Shown: positions 38,971 through 51,200 of the stretch, in pieces
Layout of the letters: every line of letters begins with the position of its first letter
Position numbering within the stretch: the stretch's first letter is position 1
From: Gyrodactylus bullatarudis
Lineage: Eukaryota > Platyhelminthes > Monogenea > Gyrodactylidea > Gyrodactylidae
NCBI GenBank assembly: GCA_012064415.1
Contig: SSNU01000310.1
Location: 124,001 to 188,000, forward strand
Direction: 5' to 3'
DNA: 64,000 nt
The notes under the pieces: model-generated
Told to the model about the DNA's origin: nothing
The model's input: the letters and a program-made list of their open reading frames with translations, nothing else
Database searches by the model: none
Position numbers and translations under genes: made by a program

Positions 38971-40205
38971 TCATAAAAGCCTACTCCATTCCAGATTCTT
39001 TTCAATTATCATACTAGTTACGTCATCGAACACATTATGCATTATATCCGTGTCTGTTGCACAGGTAACGTGTGTGTAAATCGGCTTTGATTTATTATGA
39101 TATGATTGTAATAACTTTGACTCAATAAACTTTAATCCATCTTCAAAATTGTTTTTACCTTTAAAATATGAACTTTGATATTACATATGCCAAACAAAAT
39201 TTGTATTTTCATCTACACTGGACTAACCTTCAAAATCTGAGAAATAGTCTGATATTTTTGATACTTTTAATTTCTGTATGAACAAGTCCTTTTTGTTCAG
39301 AAATAATATTATACCACTTTTTTCAAAATATTTATTATTGGAAATCGAGTCAAAAAGGTTGATGGATTCTTTGAGACGATTCTCTCTAATTATTAAAAAT
39401 TACTTACAATTTTTATATCTTCTAATAGGCCAAGATCGTATTCGCTCAACGCCACCACGAAGATCACAGCAGTTACTCCTTCAAAACAATGAATCCATTT
39501 TTTTCTCTCAGATCTTTGGCCTCCAACATCAAAAATACTTGTAAGTAAAAATGAGACCTACTTGAAGTTTGTTCCTTTGAAATAAAAATGCATCTGAGAG
39601 ACACCGGTAGTTTTGACTCTTGAACGAAGAATATCCTGTTGTGTTGGTAGATAGTCCTTGTGAGCAAATCTTTCTAGAGAGTTCAAATAGCTAGTAATGA
39701 TTGTAAAAACCTACTACTCTGCTGAATCACAAAGTCCAAATTCTCTAGAACGTTTATAGGCTTCTTTAATTCCATGATCATGCCAAAGTCTGAATAAACT
39801 TTCAGCAACAGCACAAGGTAAATTTGTGAATTTGTAATTTTCAAAATCATAAGCTAGTAGAAATTTGATATCTTTCTTTTAGAATGAAAAGTTAGAACTA
39901 ACTATTAAATCATTATTTCCCAATGTTAGGTCTAAATCCCCCATGCCTTTGATAATCTTGAACATTGCATTGATAGTATTTTCAAATATAATACATTTGA
40001 AAGATTCACGTTCTTCTTTAGTGTAATCATTCTCAAATATTATTCGAATTTGCTTGATGAGCGTACTTTTACCTGATTCACCGGCTCCCAATAATATGAG
40101 CTTGAGACTTTTCTCTGTTTTTTGAAAATCTTTTTTAAGAAACTTATCGATTTCTTTAGACTTTTGTTTTGCAAGTCTTTCTTCTGAACTTGGAAGACAG
40201 CCCAT
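38971..40205 (-). CDS. heterotrimeric G-protein alpha subunit, divergent
   Basis: Membrane-associated GTPase transducing receptor signals. Exons, 5' to 3': 40205-39903, 39875-39718, 39690-39562, 39537-39408, 39381-39228, 39158-38971. It starts MGC (myristoylation and palmitoylation signal). The P-loop is GAGESGKST; switch I is RSRVKTTGV; switch II is [12 protein letters not shown] and the CATDT loop follow. The first four introns are 27, 27, 24 and 26 nt, fixed by conserved DSA/YLN, FDVGGQ and NR--ES--LF; the fifth is 69 nt. The sequence mixes Gi- and Gq-like features. The C-terminus, NLEWSRLL, lacks the Cys at -4 (pertussis-toxin site) and does not match the Gi (CGLF), Gq (EYNLV) or Gs endings, so receptor coupling is uncertain. 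Convergent with COPS2. Confidence 0.93.
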
Positions 40206-40336
40206 CGATTGAAAATTTTGAAATTTTTATTTTAAAAATTTTACAGGGACATATTTAAACAAAAAAGAAAACAGTAGACAACAGTTTGAATTAGTCCAGT
40301 TTGATTATTTGAAAGTTGTGTAACCAAGTATCTGAG

Positions 40337-40979
40337 ATGAAAAAGAAAATAATTGGTATGAATCGTTAAATCTAATTTCTTCAAGAAAAAAGAGTTTTTG
40401 GTGTAGTTAAATGGTTCAATGTAAAGTCTGGTTATGGCTTTATATACAGAATGGATAAGAATCAAGATATATTTGTTCACGAAGTAAGTCAAATCCTATG
40501 ACTATTTGCAGTCTGGCATTTTGAAAAACAACCCTTCCAAACTACAAAATTCTATAGGAGATGGCGAAGAAGTTGAATTCGACCTTGTAGTTGGTCTTAA
40601 AGGTTACGAGGCTGTAAACGTAACCGGTCCTTACAGCTCTTGTGTTGAGGGCAGCACATTTGCCCCGAAAATGAATTTTCACCAGTCTTACTCTTCGCCC
40701 AGAAAGCCCTTTGAAGTATGTTGAACTATAATTTCTCAGAGGAAAATCTCTCATTTCAAAGCAATCCCTTACCTCTATAACGATATTCTGGAAGAGACCT
40801 TAAAAATGAATAGCCTTTTATCTGCAATTTTATTGACAAATGAAAATGATTATAACCCAAGTTTTAAAAGAAGACCTAGAGAACCTCTAATTAAAATTGA
40901 GGATATTGCTGCTAGAAATTCTTCAAAAAAAGGTACTAATATGGGAATGTTAGTTGGTTCATCAGGTGACAACAGTTGA
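40337..40979 (+). CDS. cold-shock domain (Y-box-like) nucleic-acid-binding protein
   Basis: Single-strand nucleic-acid-binding protein with one cold-shock domain of the YBX type. Exons: 40337-40355, 40407-40483, 40512-40715, 40740-40979. The tiny first exon codes MKKKII and splices into [15 protein letters not shown], placing RNP1 (GYGFI) and RNP2 (DIFVHE) correctly; [15 protein letters not shown] and EAVNVTGP complete the barrel. Two introns are 28 and 24 nt. Beyond the domain the C-terminal 110 or so residues are moderately charged and lack the long Arg/Gly or alternating charged clusters of typical Y-box proteins. It starts about 130 bp from the G-alpha start on the opposite strand, so a shared promoter is likely. 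Confidence 0.85.
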
Positions 40980-41052
40980 ATTTTCTTTCTTTTTTTACAA
41001 TTTTTTAGTAAAGTTATTAACATTTATATAATAAAAAATATTACAAAAAATT

Positions 41053-42111
41053 TCAAATGAATTCATGATGGTATACGTCGATTGTTCTTTTCAGGTTAGT
41101 AAAATCTGCGTTAGAAGCGGATTCTGTAACTTTACATAGTGAAGAACTTAGTTGACAGTTTTTGATTTCTTTCAAAATATTTAATCTTAATGTATTTATG
41201 CCTTTCCATGGAACACAAACGCACATTGGAACATTTAGCGTTGGTAGCACAATATATCTTGGAACACCTTTATGAATAGAATTACTTCAAACAGTAAAAA
41301 TGACTCTAAAAATTATCATTTTCAAAACTAACTTTTCCCTGAGATCCCCACAACTAAGCATCAAAGTTTTTTCATCATAAAAGCTTGTGCATTTTGGAAA
41401 TTTTTCCAGTATTTTCAAGGATTCTTTCCGCGATTTTTTCCAAATTACCCTGACATGTTCCAAGTAATTTGTAGGATCTCCTAGGGGCTCATAAAATAGT
41501 CCTGGAATGTACCCTGAAAAGATTTTTAATGGAGAATTATTAAGAGAATTTTTTTTCAACGAACCTATACAATTGTATTTTGAATCAAAAAATATCAGCC
41601 AATTTATTAGCTCTTCCAACTGGAATGTTGTGAGTCTGTCCAAATTAATATATGTATCAATGTTTTTAGTGCCATCAAGTGAACCCTGGAATACTTTCTT
41701 ATCATAGCCAGCTAGAACCAGTGTTGCATCGATTCCAGTGAGAGAATTGTAGCCTCCATTAATTCCGTACATTTCTGGATAGGTAGAAACATCAAATACG
41801 TGACCAAGAATGGTTACGTGACTGAATTTTTCAGTTTGTTGAATTTTCATTGGGTTTTTCATACATTTTGGAAGATTAAATTCTACAATATGGTTAGGAA
41901 CAGTTTCTTCGAAACTTTTATCCAAACCAAAGACTTTAAGCCATTTTATTGGAATCCTCAAGGCTTTAGCCAGGTCTTTAATGAAAAGGGTGATTTCAAG
42001 ATTTGCAGGTTCTCCTTCATTGTGATTTCCAAATAGCAAGTATTCAAATATTCCAGACTTGAAGAATGTTAGTGCAAGGGCCACACTTAGGGTCAAAATC
42101 GATAGGATAAC
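41053..42111 (-). CDS. CYB5D2: neuferricin-like cytochrome b5 domain protein
   Basis: Membrane-anchored or secreted haem-binding protein of the membrane-associated progesterone receptor family. Last exon 41284-41053; main exon about 42111-41333; the 48-nt intron between them is set by frame. A hydrophobic segment near the start (LSVALALTFF) looks like a signal anchor. The cytochrome-b5-like domain is HVTILGHVFDVS, EMYGINGGYNSLTGIDATL, then LEELINWLIFFDSKYNCIG. After it comes the neuferricin-specific tail: FPKCTSFYDEKTLMLSCGDL and VPRYIVLPTLNVPMCVCV, with Cys spacing as in CYB5D2. The main exon has no ATG at its head and begins at a good acceptor (TTTTAG near 42112). The true start therefore lies in an unresolved upstream exon, probably 42120-42300. 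Confidence 0.82.
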
Positions 42112-42340
42112 CTTCTAAAATACATTGTTAAAATAATGAGTAATTTATAATGTTGGAATGAAGAGAGAGAGTTTTTTAACAAGGATAAAATATAATATAT
42201 ATTGCTAACTAAATAAACTTTAATATGACATGTTTCAGACAGATAAAAAGTTATTAAGTCTTTTATTCATATAATAAGCAATTAATATCTCTGAGAGAAT
42301 TCTCTGTTAAATTCTAAAGACGCTTTTGTAACTACAGAAA

Positions 42341-43454
42341 TTAATATGCATGATTTGCCACGAAAAGAGATTTTCCATCCATACTAACATTGGATGCATC
42401 AAATTTTCCCAAGGAAGCATCTCCATTACTTTTAGCTAAATGGAGAAGTTGCTTTTGGGCGGCTTCAACATTTTCGGATTTTCCTTTCCATACATCCAAA
42501 ACAGAAGCTTGTAAAGCTCTACCATAGCTGAAAGTCAATGCCCATGGTTTGCGTCCAGGTACTTTGTTGATTTCATTAAGGTTAATGGTTGCTTGAATTT
42601 CAGATTGTCCTCCAGACAAAAATGTTACTCCAACCACTGCGGGTGGAACAGTACGTTGAAGAGCTGTAACAGTAGCTAGAGCGTTTTCAGCTGGAGTAGT
42701 TTTAGCTGAAGAAGATTGACCCGGAGTGCACATATTTGGTTTAAGTAAAGTTCCCTCAAGATATACATGATGATCTGCAAGAGCCTTGTAAACGTATGAC
42801 AAAACTTGTTCAGTAACTTTCTGACAGGTAGCGAGATCATGATCTCCGTCAGGAAGAATTTCTGGCTCAACAATAGGAACAAGCCCATTTTGTTGACAAA
42901 TAGATGCATATCTAGCCAAAACATTAGCATTTTCCAACATAGCTTGTATAGAAGGAGTGTGATTTGAAATTTTCAGAACACATCGCCATTTAGCAAAATG
43001 ACAGCCATCAGATTTGTATTTAGCGCATCGTTCAGAAAGACCGTCGAGACCTTGGGTAGTACATTCATCGATAGAACCAGCTAATGGAACAACTCCTTTA
43101 TCAACTTTAATACCTGGAAGAATGTCCAAATCTTGTAATTTTTTAACAAGTGGAACGCCATTGTTATCTTTTTGGTACAATGTTTCTTCGTATAGAATTA
43201 CACCAGAAATATTTTTAGACAGTTCAGAACCAGTTGAGAAAAGAAGATTTCTATAGTTTAAACGGTTTTGTTCAGTATTTTCAACATTGATAGCTGAGAA
43301 TCTTTTTCCAATCGTGGCTAAAAATTAGAAAAGAATACAAACCTGTGCTCTCATCAGCGGCGAGAATGCCTTTACCAGGAGCGCAGATTTTATTAGCTAT
43401 TTCTCTTAGCTCTGTTTTTTGCTTTTCATCAAGATAGATCCCGAATTGAGGCAT
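42341..43454 (-). CDS. fructose-bisphosphate aldolase, class I
   Basis: Glycolytic enzyme cleaving fructose 1,6-bisphosphate in the cytosol. Exons 43454-43343 and 43317-42341, separated by a 25-nt intron (43318-43342). The intron falls inside the invariant ADEST-TIGKR block, so its limits are certain. Visible motifs: [33 protein letters not shown] (Schiff-base region precursor), [24 protein letters not shown] (the Lys that forms the Schiff base), FLSGGQSE and FSYGRALQ. The C-terminus VANHAY ends in the catalytic Tyr. Full length (about 362 aa). The residue spanning the junction reads Ala where Gly is usual (ADESTATIGKR). Confidence 0.97.
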
Positions 43455-43909
43455 TTTAAAGTTTTATTAACAATAATCATTTATATACAATTGAAAAATT
43501 AAAACAAAGTATCACGTAATTTAGAATGCTATTTCCATACATTTCAAATTGAAAAATTTGTTTGTATTTAATCAGAAAAACAAGTTATTTTAGCTTTTAA
43601 TCTATTTAAATTTATTTCTCAATAAAAAACGTTCGAAATTTTGATGTTTTATTTTTGATTTTTTTCGACTAGACCATCTGTAAACTATTATAGGTTTCAC
43701 CAAATTAGAATTTTACAGTAAAAAAATCCTATGAGCAACATGAAAATAGGTCTCAACTTCCTCCAATCATAAGTCATTCCCGTGTGTTTGTGAATACATA
43801 AAAAAGAAATTATGAGGTACACCAATTCTGATTGGTTAGAATATTCAGTATAAAACGATACATGTATAAAGGCTATATAAAAAAAATAAGATTTTAACCA
43901 GAGATAAAA

Positions 43910-44784
43910 ATGTGCAAATTTGCCTCTTCATGCATTCTGTTTCTTTTGAATAGTTTAATTGCTTTTATTGGTATTGCTGTTTTAACAGTTGGAGCAATTT
44001 CCACATGGAATAAACAATGGATAAAAGATATTCTAACGAGCAAGGCTGCTCAAATGAATGATCAAGTCTATCAGGTTATTGAAGATTCTCTTCTCAGATA
44101 TGGATTGTTCATTTTTATAATTGGTGTGATTATCTTCGTGATTAGTTTCTGCGGGTGCTGCGGTGTTTGGTGCAAAAATAGACTTTTGCTTGGTATCTAT
44201 GCTGCTTGCATCGTTATTATGGCTCTTGTACTCCTTATTGGCTTGATTGTTCTAGGAGTTTCAAGACAAAGCTTACCTAAACTCTTCGAGGACAGTTTAA
44301 AGAAATTGGATAAAAACGATATTGATAATATGCAAGTGGCAGTAAGTCCCGAATTCATTTAAAAACACTTAAATCTGAGAAATAATAATATATTACTATT
44401 TCTAGCTAAAATGTTGTGGAATCTCCAATCCTGACACTGAATATCCACAAGGATATCCATCAACCTGCTGTGAAAGCTCACCATGTTCTAAAGAGAATGC
44501 TTACAAAAAGGTAAGTAGATTAAATGATAGAAAATACAATGATGTAAATGCAGGTTTAATTAATTTTTATTTTAGACATGTAGTGTGGTCGTTGGGGAAA
44601 TGATAAGTCAGAATTATAATTACTTGCTTATTGCTGTCGGAGTTTTGTGTGCCATATTCGTGAGTAGAGCAAAGAAGAAATAATAATTTTACAAAAAAAT
44701 AAAATCCATCAAAATTTCTAGATTATTCTTGCTGGCATTTCGATCTACCTCCTCAAAAGATATAGTGCAACACAAGAGATTTAA
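43910..44784 (+). CDS. tetraspanin 1 of a tandem pair
   Basis: Four-pass membrane protein that organises tetraspanin-enriched microdomains. Exons: 43910-44341, 44406-44510, 44576-44659, 44722-44784. TM1 follows MCKFASSCILFLLNSLIAFI, TM2 is LFIFIIGVIIFVISFCGCCG, TM3 is IVIMALVLLIGLIVLG and TM4 follows NYNYLLIAVGVLC. The large extracellular loop is short (about 65 residues) and has the CCG signature (LKCCGISNPDTEYP) plus a CC and further cysteines (STCCESSPCS). The introns (64, 65 and 62 nt) fall at the same places as in the neighbour at 46414. AATAAA at 44817. Confidence 0.93.
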
Positions 44785-46413
44785 GGAAATTGTACGTTTA
44801 TTGAAGAAATAGATTAAATAAATCCAGTGATAAATCTATTCAATTCCATCAGGTCTTTTAAAGGTTAACAGGAAACATCTTGCCTTCATCTCCCCACCAC
44901 ATATATCCAATAAATCAATTTAATACTTATGAAAAACCACACAAGAAACTTGCCTTGACTAAGACTAACTTGGAATTATTTTTATTTAACCAAACAATTA
45001 TACAATGTATTTGTACTATGTAATGTTATTTAACAAGAGAATAATAATGTATTTTCACACATGTATTGATAACACTTTTGAGTGTTAAAATATTTCTTCC
45101 TTGTCAATTCTGATCAGTTCACACACAGAGAAAGAAAGAGACAACTAATAGTCAGAAGAGTCAGACAGAGCGAATAATACTTGATGAATATAAGCTGTGC
45201 GTAATAATAATATTAATGAAGAATATTCTTTGAAAATTTTTATTCGAATAATGTATCCGAATTTCGAAATAAAATTGTCAACTTGAAAAAAGAATATTCT
45301 TCTTCTTCAGAGAGTATTGAGCAATAACCAGAGTTGTACAAACAATCTTAAACATCAGATCAGATATTTATTAAAAATGATAATAAATTCGTACTTTAAA
45401 ACTCTACAAAATGTAAACTACAGTGTAAATTATAATTATCAACCTATTTCTCTCTCTCTCCATGTAGCAAAAGAAGCAAGTGAAAAATAAACATTGAATT
45501 ATGTATGTGAGAAAATGTCAATTGGAAGAATGAATAAATTTTTATTCTTGAACAAGAAAATAAATTCATTATATATAGTTTAGTTTAATTTATAGATGCT
45601 TGATAGGCAATGCTTATTCATGAAAAATACCAAAAACAAGATCATTCGAGAAATGTAGAATAAATAATACAGAACCTGTAAATAAGAAGAGAAGAAACGG
45701 TTTTCGAGTCTCTTATTGAGCAGAGAAGAGACATGAGAAGAATATAAAAAATTACCAATAAAAAGAGACATGAAAATACCCGTATATACATTGATAAGTT
45801 TAGACCTGCACCATGAATACTGTTCATTGAACAGCCTTTTTTTCTAAAAGTATAACTATACAGTTTGCAATTCTCTCTTTGATTACATAATTGTGCAGTT
45901 GAGTAAGATATTTACTTTTCCAATAATGTCATCAGAGTGTCTTATCAGTATATATCTAAGCATAGTCCATAATATACCAAAAGTTAAAATTCCAAATTCG
46001 ATCTCAAATACTAATGCAGCAAAGAATAACAGACCTGATTTTAACATAATAATATTTTGCAATAGAAATGTGTATAACTGCTGACCGTGAACAGAAAACA
46101 ATTATAATTTAATGATACATTTTAAATTGTGTCATTACAAAGATTTTTTAATCAAAATTATGAATTTAGGTGCTTTTTTTACTAGAATATTTTCTACGAT
46201 TCAAAGGTCCTTTTTACAATAAAAAGCACTGAACAACTATCAGACCGATTTTTTTTGGATTTCTATTGATTTTTCCGCGCCAATTATTCTCTTGAGAGAT
46301 GAAAGAGAATCATTTAGAAATTTTCAATAAAAACATTATCAAACCTAATTAAATTACTTTAGAAAGTAACGAATCTCGCAAAGTTGGATATCTGTAGAGA
46401 AACGGATTATAAA
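44785..46413. other. spacer between the tetraspanin copies
   Basis: AT-rich. Two hydrophobic open frames on the minus strand (45580-46101) lack family features and are treated as chance. No repeat or RNA gene seen. Confidence 0.5.
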
Positions 46414-48248
46414 ATGTGTACACTTGCATCTTCGTGCTTGCTCTTATTCCTTAATGGGATAATTTCAATAGTCGGAGTTGGTGTTATGATGGTAGGAGTT
46501 TTCGCCTCCTGGAATATGAAATGGTTCATCAATATTATCGTGAAGAATTCCCCCGATTCAAGTGAGCCTATAGTCAAAGTTATTGAGAATTCTCTATTTC
46601 GCTATGGTCTGATAATCTTCATCGTTGGTGTTGTTGTTATTCTTATTGGAATATGGGGTTGTTGTGGAATTTGTACAAAGAATCAATTCCTTCTGGCTGT
46701 CTATGCTACATTTTCAATAATCGCTTCGATGGTCCTAATTTTATTATTAATAATTTTGGCTGCATATAATCTACGATTGCATGAGTTATTCCAGGATGAA
46801 CTCAAAAAGATGCAAAAGGATGATAAAAAGAATATGGAAGGTACAGTAAGTGATTATTTTCCTTCCAGCTTTCAGTTAAAATGTTGCGGTATTTCTGATG
46901 CTAGAGCTGAATATTCTCGAAAATATCCAGATAGTTGTTGTGCCCAACCCCCTTGTGATGAGCGGAATTTCTACAAGAATGTACGTTAATGTGTATTAAA
47001 TGAAATTTTCTAGAATTGCAGTCTTGCAATAGCTGAATTATTAAGCCAGAATTACATATACTTGATTATAGCCATTGCATCCTTGTGCGGACTATTTGTG
47101 AGTTTTTACAAGCTATTTTCATCTATAAAATAGATTCTCATTTGCTGCCTATCCATCACTCTGATAAAAAGATACAATGTTCACAAGAAGGAAGAAAAGC
47201 ATTAGCTTTCAAGATAAGAATAAATAATTTTCAAAAATTGAAAAAGTTTCTCAAGTATAATAACTGCTCAATGTAGCTTAAACAATGCTAGAGAATTACA
47301 TTATAAATTTCTTTACCCAATGCATTTTCAGTTTTTTTTGATACGAAAATTTTTATATACAAAAGATAAAATTTATGTTACTGAAATTAAATCTCACCAA
47401 GGTTCATAAAAGTACATTTCATGTCCTCTTTCTCTCTCTAGCTAAAGAGAGTGAATCGAAATTATATTAATCTCTCTCTGATGATTTCAAACCTAAGGTT
47501 AATCTTGTCCTTTGCATGCTTATTTTTTGCAAACCTGTGAGTAAACTTTCGAGTTGAATCAATTCTCTAGTGTAAAATATAAATCACTCATTACTTAATT
47601 CAATACATCATTTTGGTGTGAAAGAAAGAAATAATAATAGCATCAACTGAAAAAAAGTCTTTGAGTAACAGAAAAAATTAATATAATGCAATACAATACT
47701 TTGAATTTCATTGTAGTGTCTCTTAGAATTCTCTCCATGGAAAAAAATGAAAAATTCTCATTTAAGAAAAAAGCTCACTGTGTTTATATAAACCTAGATT
47801 ATATCTTTATTTTATGATCATTTAGAGATTTTAAAAATATCAATATTTATTGCGATCAATTTCGTAGGCTCTACGTAACAGCTGCAGTATCAATAAATAA
47901 ATACGACATGGTTTCAACTCTAAATTATCAATGAAAATTTATCATCGACTAAGAATGATGTATATTGTCTATTTTCTTATTTAAGGAATGTACAAAACCC
48001 TAACAAATAAATATAGAATCTTGTTGATTTAAAAAAAAAGTTATTCTTCCAACTAAATAAATGTAGCTCTTTAATCTAAATACCTTTTACTGCAACTTAA
48101 TGCAATAATAATTTTGAGAAAAATTTGCTATTCAATATTCTGACTATACAGTACCATCATTTGTGTGGTTGGTCAAATCATCCAAATAATGGGAGTATTT
48201 TTTTGCTACCTTCCACTGGCTCGTGAGACTATCGGAGATTTAATCTAA
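46414..48248 (+). CDS. tetraspanin 2 of a tandem pair
   Basis: Paralog of the gene at 43910, with the same layout (MCTLASSCLLLFLNGIISIV; TM2 ending IGIWGCCG). Exons: 46414-46845, 46876-46980, 47014-47097, about 48152-48248. The large loop has LKCCGISDARAEYS and DSCCAQPPCDE. Introns 1 and 2 are at the same positions as in copy 1 but only 30 and 33 nt. The first is in frame and stop-free, so a retained form would add ten residues. The last intron is about 1.05 kb, and its acceptor phase does not fit the obvious donor at 47098. Either an upstream donor (about 47088) or a missed small exon is used. The final exon (IICVVGQIIQIMGVFFCYLP) completes TM4. Confidence 0.88.
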
Positions 48249-51200
48249 AGTAAAGTAAAATACAAGTTCTGTCCTATAATAAGAATTAGAATGGAATTAG
48301 ATTTGATGAGAGTTATACAAAAAATTAAATTATAGTGTACCAAAGTTCAAAATAAAACAGCATTAAAGATTAATCAAAATTAGCATAGAATCTTTAGTAA
48401 AGATAAATTTAGAATTTAAATTTGAGCATTCACCAAAATAATTACATTATAATGTATTCGCAATAGAGTAAGATATCATGATTTTAAGACGCTAAAGGAT
48501 TTAAAAGTCAAATGAATATTTAGAGATAAAGATTCGATTCTACCGGATCATTGGACTATAACAGCGGTTTTATTTTCACAAAAGAAGAAAAAATAATATC
48601 CTCTAATTGATTTAATCAGAAAAGAGCACGAATTTATTCAAAATAGGAATGGAACTTGTGTCTTGAATTCTTTTGTGAGTAGTCCACAACGTTTTCTTCT
48701 CAGATTAAGCAGTCATTGCAAGGTAAAGTAAGAATTGGTCGTTATATTTGATAAATGACTTGAAAATTAAATAATCGAAATTCAAAACAAAGATCAAAAA
48801 TGGGTCAAGGCAATATTTTAATGGGGGTCAATGTAAAGTTTATCCATAGAAGTAGTGTGTATATCTAAAATTCCTTTATACTTTTTAATCCTTAATTCAT
48901 ATATGTACTTTTACTGGGGAAATTTTGTATGAAAATAAATCATTAAAATTTCTTATCCTACTTAATGGAGTAGCTGTGTAATGCATTTCAAAGATTTACC
49001 CTACACCACCATCGCTATCATTATTATATTACCATTGAACATAGAGTAAATACACTTGTGATAATGTAATTTTTTTGAATGTGAAATCTTCTCAAAAATG
49101 TAATAAAAATGAGAAAATTCTCTTGAGTATAATTATAATGAATTAGGAAATTGTAGAGATTAGAACAAAAAATGAAATCTTTTGTCTCTTTTACTCGATG
49201 CACTCTCGCCAAGCGAATTCAAACTCAAAATTCTTTACATTCATTTTTGAAAAAAATTTTCTTACTATTATTGATTTTTACTTGAAAATTTTTTTATGAT
49301 TCAAATTTGATCACGCTTTTAAATTGAAAAAATTTCTACTGTTAAAATAAAACTAAAGAATTCTTAGACTCTAGGGAATCCTGGAATCCTTTAGCAGTTT
49401 AAGAAAGGAAATTATTTTATAGATGAAACGGAACGAAGATTCTTATTGTAACATAACTTGTATCTACAAGGCAAAGATTAACTCATCTCAGTGTTATTTC
49501 AATGGACTTTGGCCTTTAAAATGCATCATTTGCCTGGCGAGTGAATAGTATTTATATTTTTCGATTTTTCATCTACAATACTAATCGGATAAATATTCAA
49601 ATAAACCTGCCGATTTGCTTGAGGATATTCTCTAATCGGGTGGTTCAATGTTGACTCAACTATAATAAAACTACTAGCATGTTCAATAAACATGTTTTCC
49701 TTTCTTCTTCAGTTATAAAAGAAAGATTTTGTTCAAAATGGTACACTTTGGTATAATCAATTTATCACTCTATGCTATGCTAATATATACATGCGCTTAG
49801 TGTGGATTTAGATTGGAAAGGTTATTTTTGGTAAGAAATATAATATTCTTCTCTGAAATATATTGTAGATATATTAGGTATGCTTAAACAGTACTTCTAC
49901 TACTATTACTATAGTTGGTGAATTAATCAAATTTCAACTTGATTCATTAATTCATAGGAAATTTTCACGTGCAAACTTGAATGTAACAATAATTGTCTAT
50001 TCCTTTTGGATCAAGCACACTTCGATAGATAGCCCTGTCTTATTTCTCTAGAACAAATCAATTTAATAATAATAGATAGATAGAAAAAAGAGATTGTATA
50101 TTAATTCTGCAGTCAACATGTCACATATACAAAATCTATTCACGTCTGAAAACCAAATTCTCGATTAGAAGAAACAAAAATGAATCAGGGGAATACTCTG
50201 TTATACAATACATGCATTGTCTGAATATAATATACAATGTATATTCAGAGAGAGAGAGAGAATTTTTAGAATGAATCCAACAATCTCAACTGATTTTAAT
50301 AATCATTGTAGATCATGTGTCTACAAGGAGAAAGGATATACAAAAGGTTTTTTGCTCTTTTCCTCTCTTTTACCCTCTAGTAAAAGGGGGAGTGTAAGAA
50401 CTAAAGTTTTATCGATTCTAAATAGAAAATTATTGATTTTCAAAGATCATGTCATTGAAGAAATATTGCCTGTTTTGATTAGACCAACGCATCATCTAAG
50501 ATATAATCCAATGTAATGAAAATCCATCTGCTGCAGGGAAAATTCTGTTCCGTCATTAAGGAGGAGAAATGGATGAGAATAACTCACTCAGAAGCAAAAA
50601 TTATTTCCCATCCCTTTCCCTTTGGAAGAAGACAGATCCAATATTTTGCCATGCATTCATCTACAGGGATTTGAATTGAAGGATGTTGGTACAATCGATC
50701 ATTTTATCTAGCATTAACGCAAGACAGTTTTAAACAATTTGACAACTTTTAGCGTGGGAAAAGATCAGATAAACTAATGATGATAGTAAAATGTACTCCA
50801 TGCTGTGTTATTTGATCCCAAAAATTTATGAAAAATTCCGAAAAAGATGAATTGATTTTTTTCATCAAAATGGTGAAATTGAATGCTAAACTCTGTGTAA
50901 ACACTCGTAATAAATATTTTCACTCTCACAAGGGATGGAGTTGAAAATCAATTTAATTGTTCTCGTGAAGTAGGAGTAGATTTTGAGCAAGACTTGAAAA
51001 AAACTCAAGAGAACTAAATCAACTTGAATTTCTCTATAGTACTATGGTAGCCATAAAAGTGATGATCAAACAATCAGTTTATTACAGTTTATTTACTAGT
51101 TTTTATCAATTTCCTAAATTGCTTCTATAGATATTGAAAATTTTGTTATTGAAATCTGTCTAAAAATAACTAAAACGATTCACTGTCGAATTATTGTTCA

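Noticed and set aside
45580..46101. Hydrophobic open frames between the tetraspanins
   Set aside because: Low-complexity, overlapping one another in different frames, no conserved motif and no splice partners.
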